This document shows, piece after piece, positions 27,184-37,352 of a DNA stretch of 64,000 nucleotides. Each line of letters starts with the position of its first letter. Positions within the stretch are counted from its first letter, which is position 1. Source of the DNA: Cellvibrio sp. KY-GH-1. Lineage in GTDB: Bacteria > Pseudomonadota > Gammaproteobacteria > Pseudomonadales > Cellvibrionaceae. The stretch covers positions 62,001 through 126,000 of the forward strand of contig NZ_CP031728.1 in assembly GCF_008806975.1 (NCBI RefSeq), read 5' to 3'. The notes beneath the pieces are model-generated. The model was not told where the DNA came from. It searched no databases and saw only the letters and a list, made by a program, of their open reading frames with translations. A program made the position numbers and the translations under genes.

Positions 27184-29154
27184 ATGTCTAGTAAAAAAAT
27201 TGTTAAGCCAAGTGTATTTGTTATTAGTACGTTAAGTGCTGCCATCATTGGTTCACCCACTGCGTTTGCTGCAACACAAAAAGATGACGAGAAAAAACTC
27301 GAAACTGTTTATGTCAGTGCGACTCGCAGCGAAACAGTGCAAATGCCCGTTGCTACACAAATCAAAATTATTACGGAAGAAGAAATTCGTGTAACCGGCG
27401 CTAAATTGTTATCCGAAGTATTGCGCACTCAGGCAGGCATTCAATTAACTGATTCCGATGGCAGCGGTGCGCGCAACGTAACGGCATCCATGCGCGGTTT
27501 ATCTGGCGCTAATAATGTGTTGGTATTGGTTGATGGCCGCAAACTCAATAACCCTTCACTCGCAGCACCGGCGTTAAATACCGTTGCATTAAAAGACGTT
27601 GAGCGCATTGAAATTGTACAGGGTAGTGCGGGTGTGCTTTATGGTGATCAGGCAGTCGGTGGCGTTATCAATATTATTACCCGTCGTGCAGCGGCAGGTG
27701 AAACCGATGGTTCCGTGAGTGCAACAGCGGGCAGCGATAATCTGGAAGATTACACAGCGAGCGTTAGCCAGGGTTTTGAAAATGGTTTGAGTTACAGTGT
27801 TTCTGCGCAGAAACGCGATGCGGATAACTATAGAGAAAATAACCAAAGTGCGTATGAAAACATTTTGGGAAATCTTCGTTACGATTTCGTCAAAGGATTT
27901 GTGTTTGTTGAAGGCCAAACCATTGATGACGAGTTAAATCTAGCGGGTTACTTACTTGATACTCAGGCGGCAATTGATCCGCGCAAAGCGCGTACTCCTA
28001 CCGATTACGCTAATCAGGAAACCGATTTGGCGCGCGTTGGTGGTGGTGTAGATATTACTGAGAATTGGCAATTGTTGGCGGAGTATGCAGATCGTGATGA
28101 AGATACAGAATCATATTATGGTTTTGGCGATCCGACGCTCGGCAACATGCACGTAAAAAATGCGACTCCCCGAGTGATTGGAAACTTGGCAACCGCCAAC
28201 GGAAATGCCGTAATTACATTCGGGTACGATTGGGTTGACGCAGAGTACGAGGTGCCCGATTGGGGTACCCATGTCGAGCAAACCATTGACGCCCTCTACG
28301 GACAAGTGGTCTATCCCTTAACCAAATCGTTTAGCGTTACTGCAGGCTTACGCCAATCTTCTGTAGATGACACCAATCATGCTATTAACGTTAATCATGA
28401 TGACGATGTAACCGCAGGTGAGTTCGGTCTTAGTTATCAGCTCGATAGTAACTGGCGTATATTTGGTCGCTACGCAGATGGCTTCCGTTTTGCGAATGCC
28501 GATGAAAATGGATTGGTGTTGCCGAGCGTGGAGTTTCTAGAAGTGCAAACCAGTAGTTCTACCGAGTTGGGAGCTGAATGGCGAGGTGAAGACGCGTCTG
28601 TACAGTGGACTTTATATAATATGGAACTGGATAATGAATTGATGTATGACGCTGCTATTCCGAACTTAAACTCATGGAATGGATTTGGCGCTAACATCAA
28701 TCTGGATTCATCACGCCGTCAGGGTGTAGCAGTTGATGCACAATTAGTTCTGAGTAACGAAATAAGCGTGCAGGCAAACTACACCTACACTGATGCTGAA
28801 TTAACGAGCGGTAGTTTTCCGGGCAACAAAGTCCCATTCGTTGCCGAAAACCGCGCCAATATTGCCATAGTGTTTACGCCAATAAAGCCGCTTAGTATAT
28901 ATCTGGATTCCAGTTATACCGGTAGTCGCTATCGCACCGGTGATGGTGCTAATGCGCGTGATAAAGTGGATTCGCTGGTGTTATTTAATCTGAACCTTAC
29001 CTGGCAATATAGAGGTGTTGAAATTAGCGGACGAATTAAAAACCTGACCAATGAACGCTATGCAGGTTTTTACGGTGTATCGCCAACGGCGGGTTATTAT
29101 CAATATCCCCAGCCGGAACGTAATTACGAAGCGGGTGTAGTTTATCGTTTTTAG
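27184..29154 (+). CDS. btuB: TonB-dependent vitamin B12 receptor
   Basis: 656-residue outer-membrane receptor with a signal peptide at 1-29 (cleavage near PTAFA), a TonB-box-like segment ETVYVSATRSE, a plug with SMRGLSGANNVLVLVDGRK and IEIVQGSAGVLYGDQAVGG, and a barrel ending YEAGVVYRF. Its place behind a cobalamin riboswitch and before cobO makes cobalamin or another corrinoid the likely ligand. ATG 27184 has GAGGA five bases before it; the frame is open for 29 more codons, but those lie in the riboswitch platform. It depends on a TonB-ExbB-ExbD complex such as the one encoded at 61-63 kb. Confidence 0.88.
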   Translation: MSSKKIVKPSVFVISTLSAAIIGSPTAFAATQKDDEKKLETVYVSATRSETVQMPVATQIKIITEEEIRVTGAKLLSEVLRTQAGIQLTDSDGSGARNVTASMRGLSGANNVLVLVDGRKLNNPSLAAPALNTVALKDVERIEIVQGSAGVLYGDQAVGGVINIITRRAAAGETDGSVSATAGSDNLEDYTASVSQGFENGLSYSVSAQKRDADNYRENNQSAYENILGNLRYDFVKGFVFVEGQTIDDELNLAGYLLDTQAAIDPRKARTPTDYANQETDLARVGGGVDITENWQLLAEYADRDEDTESYYGFGDPTLGNMHVKNATPRVIGNLATANGNAVITFGYDWVDAEYEVPDWGTHVEQTIDALYGQVVYPLTKSFSVTAGLRQSSVDDTNHAINVNHDDDVTAGEFGLSYQLDSNWRIFGRYADGFRFANADENGLVLPSVEFLEVQTSSSTELGAEWRGEDASVQWTLYNMELDNELMYDAAIPNLNSWNGFGANINLDSSRRQGVAVDAQLVLSNEISVQANYTYTDAELTSGSFPGNKVPFVAENRANIAIVFTPIKPLSIYLDSSYTGSRYRTGDGANARDKVDSLVLFNLNLTWQYRGVEISGRIKNLTNERYAGFYGVSPTAGYYQYPQPERNYEAGVVYRF

Positions 29155-29231
29155 GTTGTGCCGTCGCTTTAAAGAAATCAACCGATGGGCAGAGCGAAAG
29201 TGATGCCCATCTTTTTATGTAGAGAGAAATT

Positions 29232-29906
29232 ATGACTGACGACATTTCATCAAGCAGTGACGATTCATTAAGCAATGATGGTTCAATGAGTAACGACAAA
29301 GCCCAGCGCCATAAAGAGCGCATGCAACAGCGCAAGGAAATTGTGGATGCGGCCATTGCGCGTGCGGATGAAGAGCGCGGTGTGGTGATAGTGTTAACCG
29401 GTGATGGCAAGGGAAAAAGCTCATCGGGTTTTGGTACTGCGTTGCGTTGCCTTGGGCATGGCTACAAGGTCGCTATCGTGCAATTTATTAAAGGTACCTG
29501 GGAGTGCGGCGAAAAGAATTTTTTAACCGAAAGTATTTTTCGTGGAGCCAGCTCGCAGTTGGAATATTTCGTAATGGGTACAGGCTTTACCTGGGAAACC
29601 CAAAATGCCGAGCAGGATCGCGCAGCCGCAGAAAAAGTGTGGGCGGAATGTGAGCATGTGTTTCGCGACCCGGATATTCATCTAGTGCTGTTGGATGAAA
29701 TTACTTATATGCTCAATTACCATTATTTGGATAAAGACAAAGTAGTTGACGCTATTAAAAATCGTCCACGTAATCAAAATGTTATTATTACCGGGCGCGG
29801 CGCCAAAAAATATTTGGAAGATTTGGCGGATACTTTTAGCGAAGTTAAATCAATAAAGCATGCATTCAATGCCGGTGTAAAAGCGCAAAAAGGCATTGAG
29901 TGGTAA
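29232..29906 (+). CDS. cobO: Cob(I)yrinic acid a,c-diamide adenosyltransferase
   Basis: 224-residue CobO/BtuR-type corrinoid adenosyltransferase that adds the adenosyl group from ATP to cob(I)alamin or its precursors; cytosolic. The P-loop GDGKGKSSS is at 57-65; FIKGTWECGEKNFL and VLLDEITYMLNYHYL match the family, as does the C-terminal GVKAQKGIEW. The first 18 residues are a Ser/Asp-rich extension absent from most members; Met19 would give the usual length, but only ATG 29232 has a good GAGAG site. It follows btuB by 77 bases. Together they suggest import and adenosylation of corrinoids. After the stop there is only a weak TTAAT/ATTAA hairpin with a T run near 29920-29939. Confidence 0.92.
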   Translation: MTDDISSSSDDSLSNDGSMSNDKAQRHKERMQQRKEIVDAAIARADEERGVVIVLTGDGKGKSSSGFGTALRCLGHGYKVAIVQFIKGTWECGEKNFLTESIFRGASSQLEYFVMGTGFTWETQNAEQDRAAAEKVWAECEHVFRDPDIHLVLLDEITYMLNYHYLDKDKVVDAIKNRPRNQNVIITGRGAKKYLEDLADTFSEVKSIKHAFNAGVKAQKGIEW

Positions 29907-30126
29907 AACTACGTAAGGTTAATCATATTAATTTTTTTACTATTTGCTGTTGGTTTTTGCTCTCCTTGCTGCTTATTTAATATTGTTTGTTGCTAAAACA
30001 AGCAATTTAAAATTGTTACAAAAAAAGTGGTGGTTTCTTTAGTAATTGTCATCTTTGCATGAGTAAAATGCGCGTCCTCAGGTGAAAATCTGGGGATTTA
30101 TTTTACTAAAACAAAAGGACATTTAT

Positions 30127-31653
30127 ATGATTACTAGAAAAAATCAACCACAGTGTTTGTCTTTATTGTCCAGTTTAATTGGTGCGGCAGTTCTGGGTTT
30201 TTCCAGTATTGCGGCAGCAGTAAATTGCGATGGTGTTCCCCAATGGGTCAATACTCAATCATTCAGTACATCTCAGCAAGTGGTAGAGAATCATATCCTC
30301 TACCAAGCTAAGTGGTGGAACCAGAATGAGCGTCCCTCAATAAATTCACAACAGGATTGGCAACCCTGGACTCGCTTGGGTGAGTGCGTAACTATCGACA
30401 TCAGCAAAGAGTTGATGATTCGCGATTTGTCGGTCGTGGATTCAGTTCACGCAAAAACCGGGCAGCTTTCCATTCAACATTTAATCGCACAGATGATGCC
30501 GCAAGCAAACCCGACGTTGCAGCAGCAATCTGATTTTATCCAGCAGTGGCTCGGTCAATTTTTGGTTAACACCGGTGTGAATGGTGATATCGCCCCCGCG
30601 CGCGAAAGCTTTGAACGTTTATTTTTGCAGCCTTGGCGTGATCGCAGCGTTGGCTCTGGGGTCAACCTGAATCCGGCAATTGCGCCATTCCGTCTATTGT
30701 CCATTGTGTATCGCCCGGATTTACACAAGCGGGATGTCAGCGGTACGGTGATTAGCGGTGGTGAAGTGCGTTTTGTGTATGGATTTATCAATGGAAATGC
30801 GGTATTTCCGGCGAACGTGATTTTTGAATACGGCCTGCAAGCTAATTCAGATGCACAGCTAAATGCCTGGGTCGATGAGTTTCACGCACTAAGTAAAATT
30901 CCATTTGGTGAAAACTACAATACTGCGCTACTCACCTTATTAAATAAAGTGACCAGCAAAGGGGCGGTAGCGAGTAAACCTAATGGCAGTGCATTGAATC
31001 AAGTGCGCACTAACGAAATCCCATTTGGTCATGATTGGGAGTTGCGTGAGTTCAAACTGAATTCCGCCACTGGTCAATTGCGCCAGGTGACTGTCGCACA
31101 AACGCCAGCCAAGCGTCATAACCGCACCGCGTTCCTAGCTGATTACATTAATGCCAACGAAGCCGATATTTTGTTAGGTGATCACCAGATCCCCAATGTC
31201 GTGAACGGGGAAGCATTTGCCGGCGCTGCGTCACTGGCTGATTTCGGTCCATTCACTGTGTGGGAAGCTCCCGGTATTAATAATCTGGAAGCGCGCCATA
31301 AGTTTTCATTGAATACCTGTGCGGGCTGTCATGCCGGTGAAACACAAACCGTATTCCGTCACGTATTTGGACGTGCAGAAGGGCAGGTTGCGGATCTATC
31401 TGGATTCTTAACTGGAATGCAGATGAATGATCCTAAATCTGGTGTGCAACGCCAGTTCAATGACCTTGAAAAACGCAAAATCGTTTTAACTTGTTTGGTT
31501 CAGCGATGCGCAGCATCAACAACGACGATGGCGCGTGCAGCGGGACTTTCGTCCAGTGATGCCGGGCTTTCAATGAGTCAATCGGCAGAGACCAGTGATC
31601 TGGCGACTCAATTCCAGCAAATTATGGAAGAGCGTCGTAATCTGACACACTAA
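30127..31653 (+). CDS. Secreted protein with CBM5/12-like module and c-type haem motif
   Basis: 508 residues. A signal peptide covers about 1-31. Residues 33-87 resemble a chitin/cellulose-binding CBM5/12 module: a conserved LYQAKWWNQNERP core, aromatic Trp78 and Trp81, and Cys34/Cys87 placed for a disulfide. The remaining 400 residues belong to a family of secreted bacterial proteins of unknown function that I recognise by motifs such as PFRLLSIVYRPDL, LNQVRTNEI and FSLNTCAGCHAGET. The last includes one CxxCH haem site (Cys398, Cys401, His402). An AAAGGAC site precedes ATG 30127; an upstream in-frame start at 30082 lacks one. It is monocistronic with a terminator. A redox role on insoluble polysaccharide is inference; the CxxCH could instead hold a metal. 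Confidence 0.7.
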   Translation: MITRKNQPQCLSLLSSLIGAAVLGFSSIAAAVNCDGVPQWVNTQSFSTSQQVVENHILYQAKWWNQNERPSINSQQDWQPWTRLGECVTIDISKELMIRDLSVVDSVHAKTGQLSIQHLIAQMMPQANPTLQQQSDFIQQWLGQFLVNTGVNGDIAPARESFERLFLQPWRDRSVGSGVNLNPAIAPFRLLSIVYRPDLHKRDVSGTVISGGEVRFVYGFINGNAVFPANVIFEYGLQANSDAQLNAWVDEFHALSKIPFGENYNTALLTLLNKVTSKGAVASKPNGSALNQVRTNEIPFGHDWELREFKLNSATGQLRQVTVAQTPAKRHNRTAFLADYINANEADILLGDHQIPNVVNGEAFAGAASLADFGPFTVWEAPGINNLEARHKFSLNTCAGCHAGETQTVFRHVFGRAEGQVADLSGFLTGMQMNDPKSGVQRQFNDLEKRKIVLTCLVQRCAASTTTMARAAGLSSSDAGLSMSQSAETSDLATQFQQIMEERRNLTH

Positions 31654-31679
31654 AACCACACGAGTTTTGATGATCAATG

Positions 31680-31710
31680 AAAACCCTGATCCTTGTGGTC
31701 AGGGTTTTTT
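31680..31710. terminator. Bidirectional terminator between the CBM-haem gene and acvB-like gene
   Basis: Ten-base stem AAAACCCTGA (31680-31689) with TCAGGGTTTT (31699-31708) plus a T run. The stop codon of the convergent minus-strand gene lies inside the stem. Confidence 0.85.
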
Positions 31711-33027
31711 GTCAAGGATGAGTTTGACCAATTGTTGGTAATTTCCATCAAAATGGTGATCGCCCGGTAGATAGATTAAATCCTGCTTGTCGGGTTTTTC
31801 GGCGTGATGTTCTTGAATTTCTTCGCACAGGCTTTCGTTTTTTTCACTGTAAAAACAACGTGTCGGCCATTGGTTCCAATCCTTCATTTCCGGATAAAGC
31901 AAATGAGCTGCTCGATCCGCATTGCCCAGCCAGCCGCTAAGATGAAATACAAAATCCACGCTGGTTGATGGATTTAATAAATTCACGCTGATAATTCTTG
32001 CTTTGGTTTCACTATTTAAACGGTTTACCATAAAGGGCATAACATCCGCGCCCATTGAAAAGCCAATCAACAGAATACGTCTTTTGTTCCAGGTCTTCAG
32101 GTAATAATCAATAGTGGTCTGCAAATCTCTCCCGGCAATAGTTGGTGATTTTTCTTCCCAAAAATAATCCAGTGAATTCCACCCTACAATCGCTATTCCC
32201 TCTTTAGCTAATTGATTGGCGATGTCTTTATCAATGTTGGCCCAGCCTCCGTCACCGGAAATAATAATAGCCAGTTGGTCATCGGCTAGGTTTGATGGCA
32301 TTTCGATCAGTGGCAAGTGCGCTAGTGCTTTTTTACCCGGATTTTCCAATCGATTATCCAGAGATGTTTCAAATAATTTTTTATCGGCTTGCCAATTTTC
32401 CAAAAGCGAATAATCAGGCAACCACTGCTGGATTAATGGAGAACTATTGAATAATGCCCAGGGTGTTGGCGGACGAGGGAAATTGCGGAGTGAGGCTCGC
32501 TGTTGCTGCGCGATCCAACTGACTTGACTGCTGGTAATACAGGGGGCAATAGGTAACCTGATGTTTTTGCTCCAATCGACGCTATAAGCTCCGCGAAAAA
32601 TGCCTGCGGGCACTTGCGTTAGCATTGCAAACAAATAGCTGCCGGCGCTGCCAAAGCCGGTTACGAAGGGTTGGGTAAATTGTGGGAACTGGTGATGTTG
32701 CTGTATGTCCTGTGCGTAGACGGATAGCGGCGTTGCGGCATCAAAACAGTTTGAGTGGTGTTGAACGATATTTGCAAGGTAATCATCGATCGACAGAACT
32801 GCACTTAAATTACCTTGCCGGCTAAGTTGTTCGGCATAGTTAACGGCGTGTTGCCAATGCGCGATATCGGTAAGGATCAATTGCACCCCGCGCGTTCCGC
32901 CGGCATAAATTTGCGTGTTACCGAAATCGCCCCAGCGAAAAATTTCCGGTCGATACTGGGCATAACTATTTGCCGCAATCAACATTAAAAAAAATACGCC
33001 AATTTTAAACGCACGAAGGTTTGTCAT
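31699..33027 (-). CDS. acvB: AcvB/VirJ-like lysyl-phosphatidylglycerol hydrolase
   Basis: 442-residue periplasmic alpha/beta hydrolase. Signal peptide at about 1-23; an N-terminal domain to about 240; then the VirJ-type hydrolase with ISGDGGWANID (257-267), nucleophile Ser324 in GFSMGADVMPF and catalytic His424 or His425 in PGDHHFDGNY. In Agrobacterium, AcvB removes lysine from lysyl-phosphatidylglycerol made by the synthase encoded beside it, and the same pairing is seen here: the start overlaps the end of the mprF-like gene by four bases. It therefore probably tunes the membrane's Lys-PG level. It ends in a bidirectional terminator. Confidence 0.82.
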   Translation of the reverse strand: MTNLRAFKIGVFFLMLIAANSYAQYRPEIFRWGDFGNTQIYAGGTRGVQLILTDIAHWQHAVNYAEQLSRQGNLSAVLSIDDYLANIVQHHSNCFDAATPLSVYAQDIQQHHQFPQFTQPFVTGFGSAGSYLFAMLTQVPAGIFRGAYSVDWSKNIRLPIAPCITSSQVSWIAQQQRASLRNFPRPPTPWALFNSSPLIQQWLPDYSLLENWQADKKLFETSLDNRLENPGKKALAHLPLIEMPSNLADDQLAIIISGDGGWANIDKDIANQLAKEGIAIVGWNSLDYFWEEKSPTIAGRDLQTTIDYYLKTWNKRRILLIGFSMGADVMPFMVNRLNSETKARIISVNLLNPSTSVDFVFHLSGWLGNADRAAHLLYPEMKDWNQWPTRCFYSEKNESLCEEIQEHHAEKPDKQDLIYLPGDHHFDGNYQQLVKLILDKKP

Positions 33028-35606
33028 TTGCTAAAGCTACCGCGAATGCCACCGGAAATAGCATTAGTAATCGTAAATATTACTTGCGCCAAATGCCCAC
33101 CCCTGGGTAGGGCTAAATACACCGGGTTCCAGTGGGGATGGAATTTTTCTTTGTAGTGATGCAAACCTTTGAAATCATAAAACTCATTGCCCATTCTAAA
33201 AATTGACGAACCTAACCTATGCCAAAAGGGCGCGAGTTCATCATCATCCAGTCCGGCGAGGGGCGCCATGCCAAGGTTAAATGTGTAGTATTGCTGTTCT
33301 TTGGCCCACAGCATAATGTTGATTAGCAGATAATCCATAGCGCCTTTCGGGGCCTGATCACTGTAGCGCATCAGATCAATAGAAATTTCTTTGCGTGCCT
33401 GGGTATGTAGTAAGTTGGCGAAGGCCACAATTTTTCCATCTTTGCTGACTGTACCTATATCAAAAAAACGTAAGTAGTGTTCATCGTAAAAGCCGAGTGA
33501 AAAACCTTTTTCGCGGGATTTTTTATGCTCCAGCCATTGATCAGAAACGTCTTTCAGTGACGGCAGGAGGGGTTCAATATCTGCAGCGCGAATAATGGTA
33601 AATGAATAACCTTCTTTATCGATTTTGTTAATAGTGCTTCTGAATGACGACCAGCTATTACCTTTCAATGCAAAGTTGCTTAAATCAACCTGAGCTTCTT
33701 CTCCCAGCTTAATCAGGTTTAAACCCAGATCTACGTAGAGCGGTAAATATTCTGTGGTAATGCGATAAAACACCGGTTTGGCACCGTGCAGGTCGGCGCG
33801 CGTGCGAAACTCCTTTACCAAATCTTTAAAGCTCGCGGGATTACCGCAAGGATCATTCAGGGCAATCCAGTATTTTTTGGTGGTGATATAGGCAATAAAG
33901 CTATCGCGGGCTTCGCTCCAGAATAAGTATTTATCGCCGCTCAAGCTAATGTAGTGTTCGGTATTTCTTTGTGTGCGGATAATAGATGCGGCTTCGCACA
34001 ACTCGTCGCCCGCGGGTAATTGGGGTTTATACTGCCCACGGGATAATAAGTAGTGCAGGAGTGTGCCGCTGGTCAGTATGCTGATTAACAAGGTTGCGCG
34101 TAAAAAGCGCGAGGCATTGGCATCTTGCTCAAATTGCCACCAAAGTTCATGGGCGTAGTCCACTTCCTGGTATGTAATAAAACCTATCACCGTAGTGGAC
34201 ACAATGATTGCCACGATTAACAGTAGCCAGCGCGGTGTAAGCAAATGCGCATCAAGCGCAGATTTGCGATAGAAATAGGATTTGCACGGAATAAATAGCA
34301 CCAGCAATAGGCTCAGGAATAATGCCTCCTCATAATCCAACCCTTTAGTGAGCGAAAAAATAATGCCGCTGCCCAGAAAAATCAGGGTAAGTGGGTAGGC
34401 GGTGTTAATGCGTAATGAAATCGCGCGGGCCAGAATGAGTAAAAACACACCGATAACGCTGCCTAACAAGTGTGAGATTTCAATCAGCGGCAAATTAATA
34501 AAATCGGTCAGTGTTTCCAATCGTTCGGGTAAACCGGGTGTGCTGCCGGAGAGTAATAAAATACTGCCAGCGATAATGGCCAGCACGGATAAAAACATGG
34601 GCAAGCGGCGGTGCAAAAATAATCCGGTAGCAGTGAGCCAATGTTGTATGCGAATTACGCCGGGGATTTTTTGCCAGCTCTGTTTGAGTGAGTGGCGTTG
34701 GCTGATAAAAAAAATCAGCAGCGCGATTAACAGCGGCAACAGGAAATACATCAAGCGATAGGTTAACAATGCAATCAGGATAATTTGATGGTCCTGGGTA
34801 TCGCCGACGAGTAATAAAAATGCACTTTCAAAAATGCCTATCCCGCCGGGTACCTGACTAAATAAACCAATCAGCTGAGCCAGGATATACACCGTAAAAA
34901 ACCACATAAAGTGCATGTGAGTGGTGGGATATAGCAAGCAATAAAGCACCAGGCCGGCGCAGAGTAAATCGCACACTCCCGCAATGGTCTGCAAACTGGT
35001 TACGCGTGAAGATGGCAGGCTAATTGCAAATTTTTTCCACTGAATCTGACGGTAGCCACTTAATGTGCACAACCAATAGCTGCCTAACAACAAGGCTAAA
35101 CCGGCAATAAACCACTGGAGATGTCCGCCCAATAATTGTGGATTATTAATTTCAGTCGCAGGTAGAAAAAAATAAGCGATGCACAATACAGTGGTTGCAC
35201 CTAGTAGGTAAGTGGTGCTGGAAAAGACAATAATTTTTGCAATGGCTGCTGCGTTTAATCCAAGTGCTGAATAAAAGCGAAAACGGATAGCGCCACCGGT
35301 TACAATGGCATGGCCAGCGTTGTTACTGACCGCAAAACCCAGAAAGCTCACCAGCAGGGTTTTATGCCAGGGGACATGGTAGCCCAGGTGATGCATTGCC
35401 AGCAGATCGTAGGTGGCCAATACCAAATAGCCGATGGCTGTGGCCGCCAAGGCGAGTACTAAAGTGCTGCCGCTGAAATCCTGTAAGATTTCACCGGCGG
35501 TCGCCCAGCTTAATTGATAGGTGTGTATTTCCCTTCCCACCATGTAAAAAGCGGCAATGGCAGCGAGCAGCGAAATCGTGTTAATAAGGATGTGGGAGTG
35601 TTTCAA
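33024..35606 (-). CDS. mprF: Bifunctional lysyl-phosphatidylglycerol synthase/flippase
   Basis: 860-residue MprF: an N-terminal flippase half with about 14 transmembrane helices (residues 1-510), including the GGAIRFRFYSALGLNAAAIAK and QVPGGIGIFESAFLLL signatures, and a soluble C-terminal DUF2156 aminoacyl-transferase (about 530-850) with NLGMAPLAGL and FYDFKGLHHYKEKFHPHW. It moves lysine (or alanine) from tRNA to phosphatidylglycerol, lowering negative surface charge and giving resistance to cationic peptides. The start is a TTG at 35606, chosen because the next Met would cut the first helix; its ribosome-binding site is poor. It overlaps the downstream acvB-like gene by ATGA. The aminoacyl specificity is inferred from that partner. 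Confidence 0.9.
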   Translation of the reverse strand: MKHSHILINTISLLAAIAAFYMVGREIHTYQLSWATAGEILQDFSGSTLVLALAATAIGYLVLATYDLLAMHHLGYHVPWHKTLLVSFLGFAVSNNAGHAIVTGGAIRFRFYSALGLNAAAIAKIIVFSSTTYLLGATTVLCIAYFFLPATEINNPQLLGGHLQWFIAGLALLLGSYWLCTLSGYRQIQWKKFAISLPSSRVTSLQTIAGVCDLLCAGLVLYCLLYPTTHMHFMWFFTVYILAQLIGLFSQVPGGIGIFESAFLLLVGDTQDHQIILIALLTYRLMYFLLPLLIALLIFFISQRHSLKQSWQKIPGVIRIQHWLTATGLFLHRRLPMFLSVLAIIAGSILLLSGSTPGLPERLETLTDFINLPLIEISHLLGSVIGVFLLILARAISLRINTAYPLTLIFLGSGIIFSLTKGLDYEEALFLSLLLVLFIPCKSYFYRKSALDAHLLTPRWLLLIVAIIVSTTVIGFITYQEVDYAHELWWQFEQDANASRFLRATLLISILTSGTLLHYLLSRGQYKPQLPAGDELCEAASIIRTQRNTEHYISLSGDKYLFWSEARDSFIAYITTKKYWIALNDPCGNPASFKDLVKEFRTRADLHGAKPVFYRITTEYLPLYVDLGLNLIKLGEEAQVDLSNFALKGNSWSSFRSTINKIDKEGYSFTIIRAADIEPLLPSLKDVSDQWLEHKKSREKGFSLGFYDEHYLRFFDIGTVSKDGKIVAFANLLHTQARKEISIDLMRYSDQAPKGAMDYLLINIMLWAKEQQYYTFNLGMAPLAGLDDDELAPFWHRLGSSIFRMGNEFYDFKGLHHYKEKFHPHWNPVYLALPRGGHLAQVIFTITNAISGGIRGSFSK

Positions 35607-35753
35607 TCTTGGGCCCGCCTGGCTACCTGGGTTGATATGCAGTCTCGCTAATGAAATTCCGGTGCTGTTTCAGAGACATTAACTTGGCGGACTTGTTTCG
35701 TTGGTACCGGTGCCACTATTTTATTTTTCGTTTTTTTTACAGGTTAGTTATTT

Positions 35754-37244
35754 ATGGCAGATGGCAGAACACCCTTACCAAACAGCACCACGTTGATGGT
35801 GCAGGGCACAACCTCAGATGCCGGTAAATCTACCTTGGTGGCAGCGCTTTGTCGTATTTTTAAGAAGCGCGGAAGGTCTGTGGTGCCGTTTAAGCCGCAA
35901 AATATGGCTTTGAATTCCGCCGTGACAATTGATGGTGGTGAAATTGGTCGCGCGCAAGCCTTGCAAGCACAGGCGGCGGGATTGCAGCCCCATACCGATA
36001 TGAATCCCATTTTAATCAAACCTACGAGTGACACCAAAGCGCAAATTATTGTGCAGGGCAAGGCCATTACCGATATGGATGCGGCTGTTTACCACGACTA
36101 CAAAACCCGCGCGATGGAATTTGTGTTGGACTCATACCAGCGTTTGCAAACCCAATATCAAATCATCGTGGTTGAAGGGGCTGGCAGTCCCGCGGAAATT
36201 AATTTGCGCGACCGTGATATTGCCAATATGGGATTTGCTGAAGCGGTGGATTGCCCGGTGATTTTGATTGCCGATATTGATCGCGGCGGTGTATTCGCCC
36301 ATTTAGTGGGTACACTGGAATTATTAAGTGAATCTGAACGCGCGCGGGTGATTGGCTTTGTGATCAATCGCTTTCGTGGCGATATTAGTTTATTGCAATC
36401 CGGTTTGGATTGGTTAGAAACAAAAACCGGCAAGCCGGTGTTGGGCGTGATCCCTTATTTGCACGGATTGTATCTGGACGCGGAGGATGCATTAACCAAT
36501 AGCGCGCGCAAAGGCAACGCAAAATTACGTGTGGCGGTCCTGGCCCTGCCGCGCATTTCGAATCACACCGATTTTGATGCTTTGCGATTGCATCCTGAAA
36601 TCGATTTTAGCTGGGTGGGACCACACCAAGCTGTTCCCGGTTGCGATTTGTTAATTATTCCCGGCAGTAAAAATGTGCGTGCCGATTTGCAATTTTTGCG
36701 CGAGCAAGGTTGGGATAACGGTATCCAACGTCATTTACGCTATGGCGGGAAGCTCATGGGGATTTGCGGCGGCTTGCAAATGCTGGGCGAGCAAATTCAT
36801 GATCCGTTAGGGATTGAATCGACACCAGGTAGCTCAGCGGGTTTGGGGTATCTGGCAATGACGACGCAACTTGAAGCGCATAAACAATTGCAACAGTGTC
36901 GTGGCTTGTTGTGGGATTCCCGTTCACCGGTCGCAGGTTATGAAATCCATTGTGGAATCAGCCAGGGGGATGCATTGAAAAATCCTGCCTGTTATTTATA
37001 TCGCGAACAACAACTCGTTGCCGATGGCGCAATTAGCAATGATGGCCACATTTTAGGAACCTACGTGCACGGTATATTTGATCAGCCAGCTGCACTCAAT
37101 ACCCTGTTGGCGTGGGCCGGGTTGCCGGACGCGGAAGCGCTGTCGATTGATGCTCAACGTGAAGCCTCTATTGAACGCCTGGCTACCGAGGTAGAAGCGG
37201 CGCTGCTACCGGGATTTTTAGCGGACTGGGCTAATCCTGATTGA
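35754..37244 (+). CDS. cobQ: Cobyric acid synthase
   Basis: 496-residue glutamine-dependent amidotransferase that amidates four side chains of adenosyl-cobyrinic a,c-diamide in cobalamin synthesis; cytosolic. The N-terminal dethiobiotin-synthetase-like domain has P-loop [12 protein letters not shown] (16-27), [10 protein letters not shown] and PILIKPTSD; the C-terminal class I glutaminase has Cys338 in [10 protein letters not shown] and the catalytic His in GTYVHGIFD. No cobalamin riboswitch is visible in the 147-base gap upstream. Other cobalamin genes here are cobO and btuB about 6-8 kb away; the remaining pathway genes are outside the window. Confidence 0.93.
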   Translation: MADGRTPLPNSTTLMVQGTTSDAGKSTLVAALCRIFKKRGRSVVPFKPQNMALNSAVTIDGGEIGRAQALQAQAAGLQPHTDMNPILIKPTSDTKAQIIVQGKAITDMDAAVYHDYKTRAMEFVLDSYQRLQTQYQIIVVEGAGSPAEINLRDRDIANMGFAEAVDCPVILIADIDRGGVFAHLVGTLELLSESERARVIGFVINRFRGDISLLQSGLDWLETKTGKPVLGVIPYLHGLYLDAEDALTNSARKGNAKLRVAVLALPRISNHTDFDALRLHPEIDFSWVGPHQAVPGCDLLIIPGSKNVRADLQFLREQGWDNGIQRHLRYGGKLMGICGGLQMLGEQIHDPLGIESTPGSSAGLGYLAMTTQLEAHKQLQQCRGLLWDSRSPVAGYEIHCGISQGDALKNPACYLYREQQLVADGAISNDGHILGTYVHGIFDQPAALNTLLAWAGLPDAEALSIDAQREASIERLATEVEAALLPGFLADWANPD

Positions 37245-37352
37245 TAGTTTTCCGGGCCAGTGTCTGAAAATCTGCAAGGAATAGTTTAGCGGTTATACTT
37301 TCAGGAAGTTTGTGCGCCAACACTTGGGGATGGCATTGAAGGAGTTTTTGTT

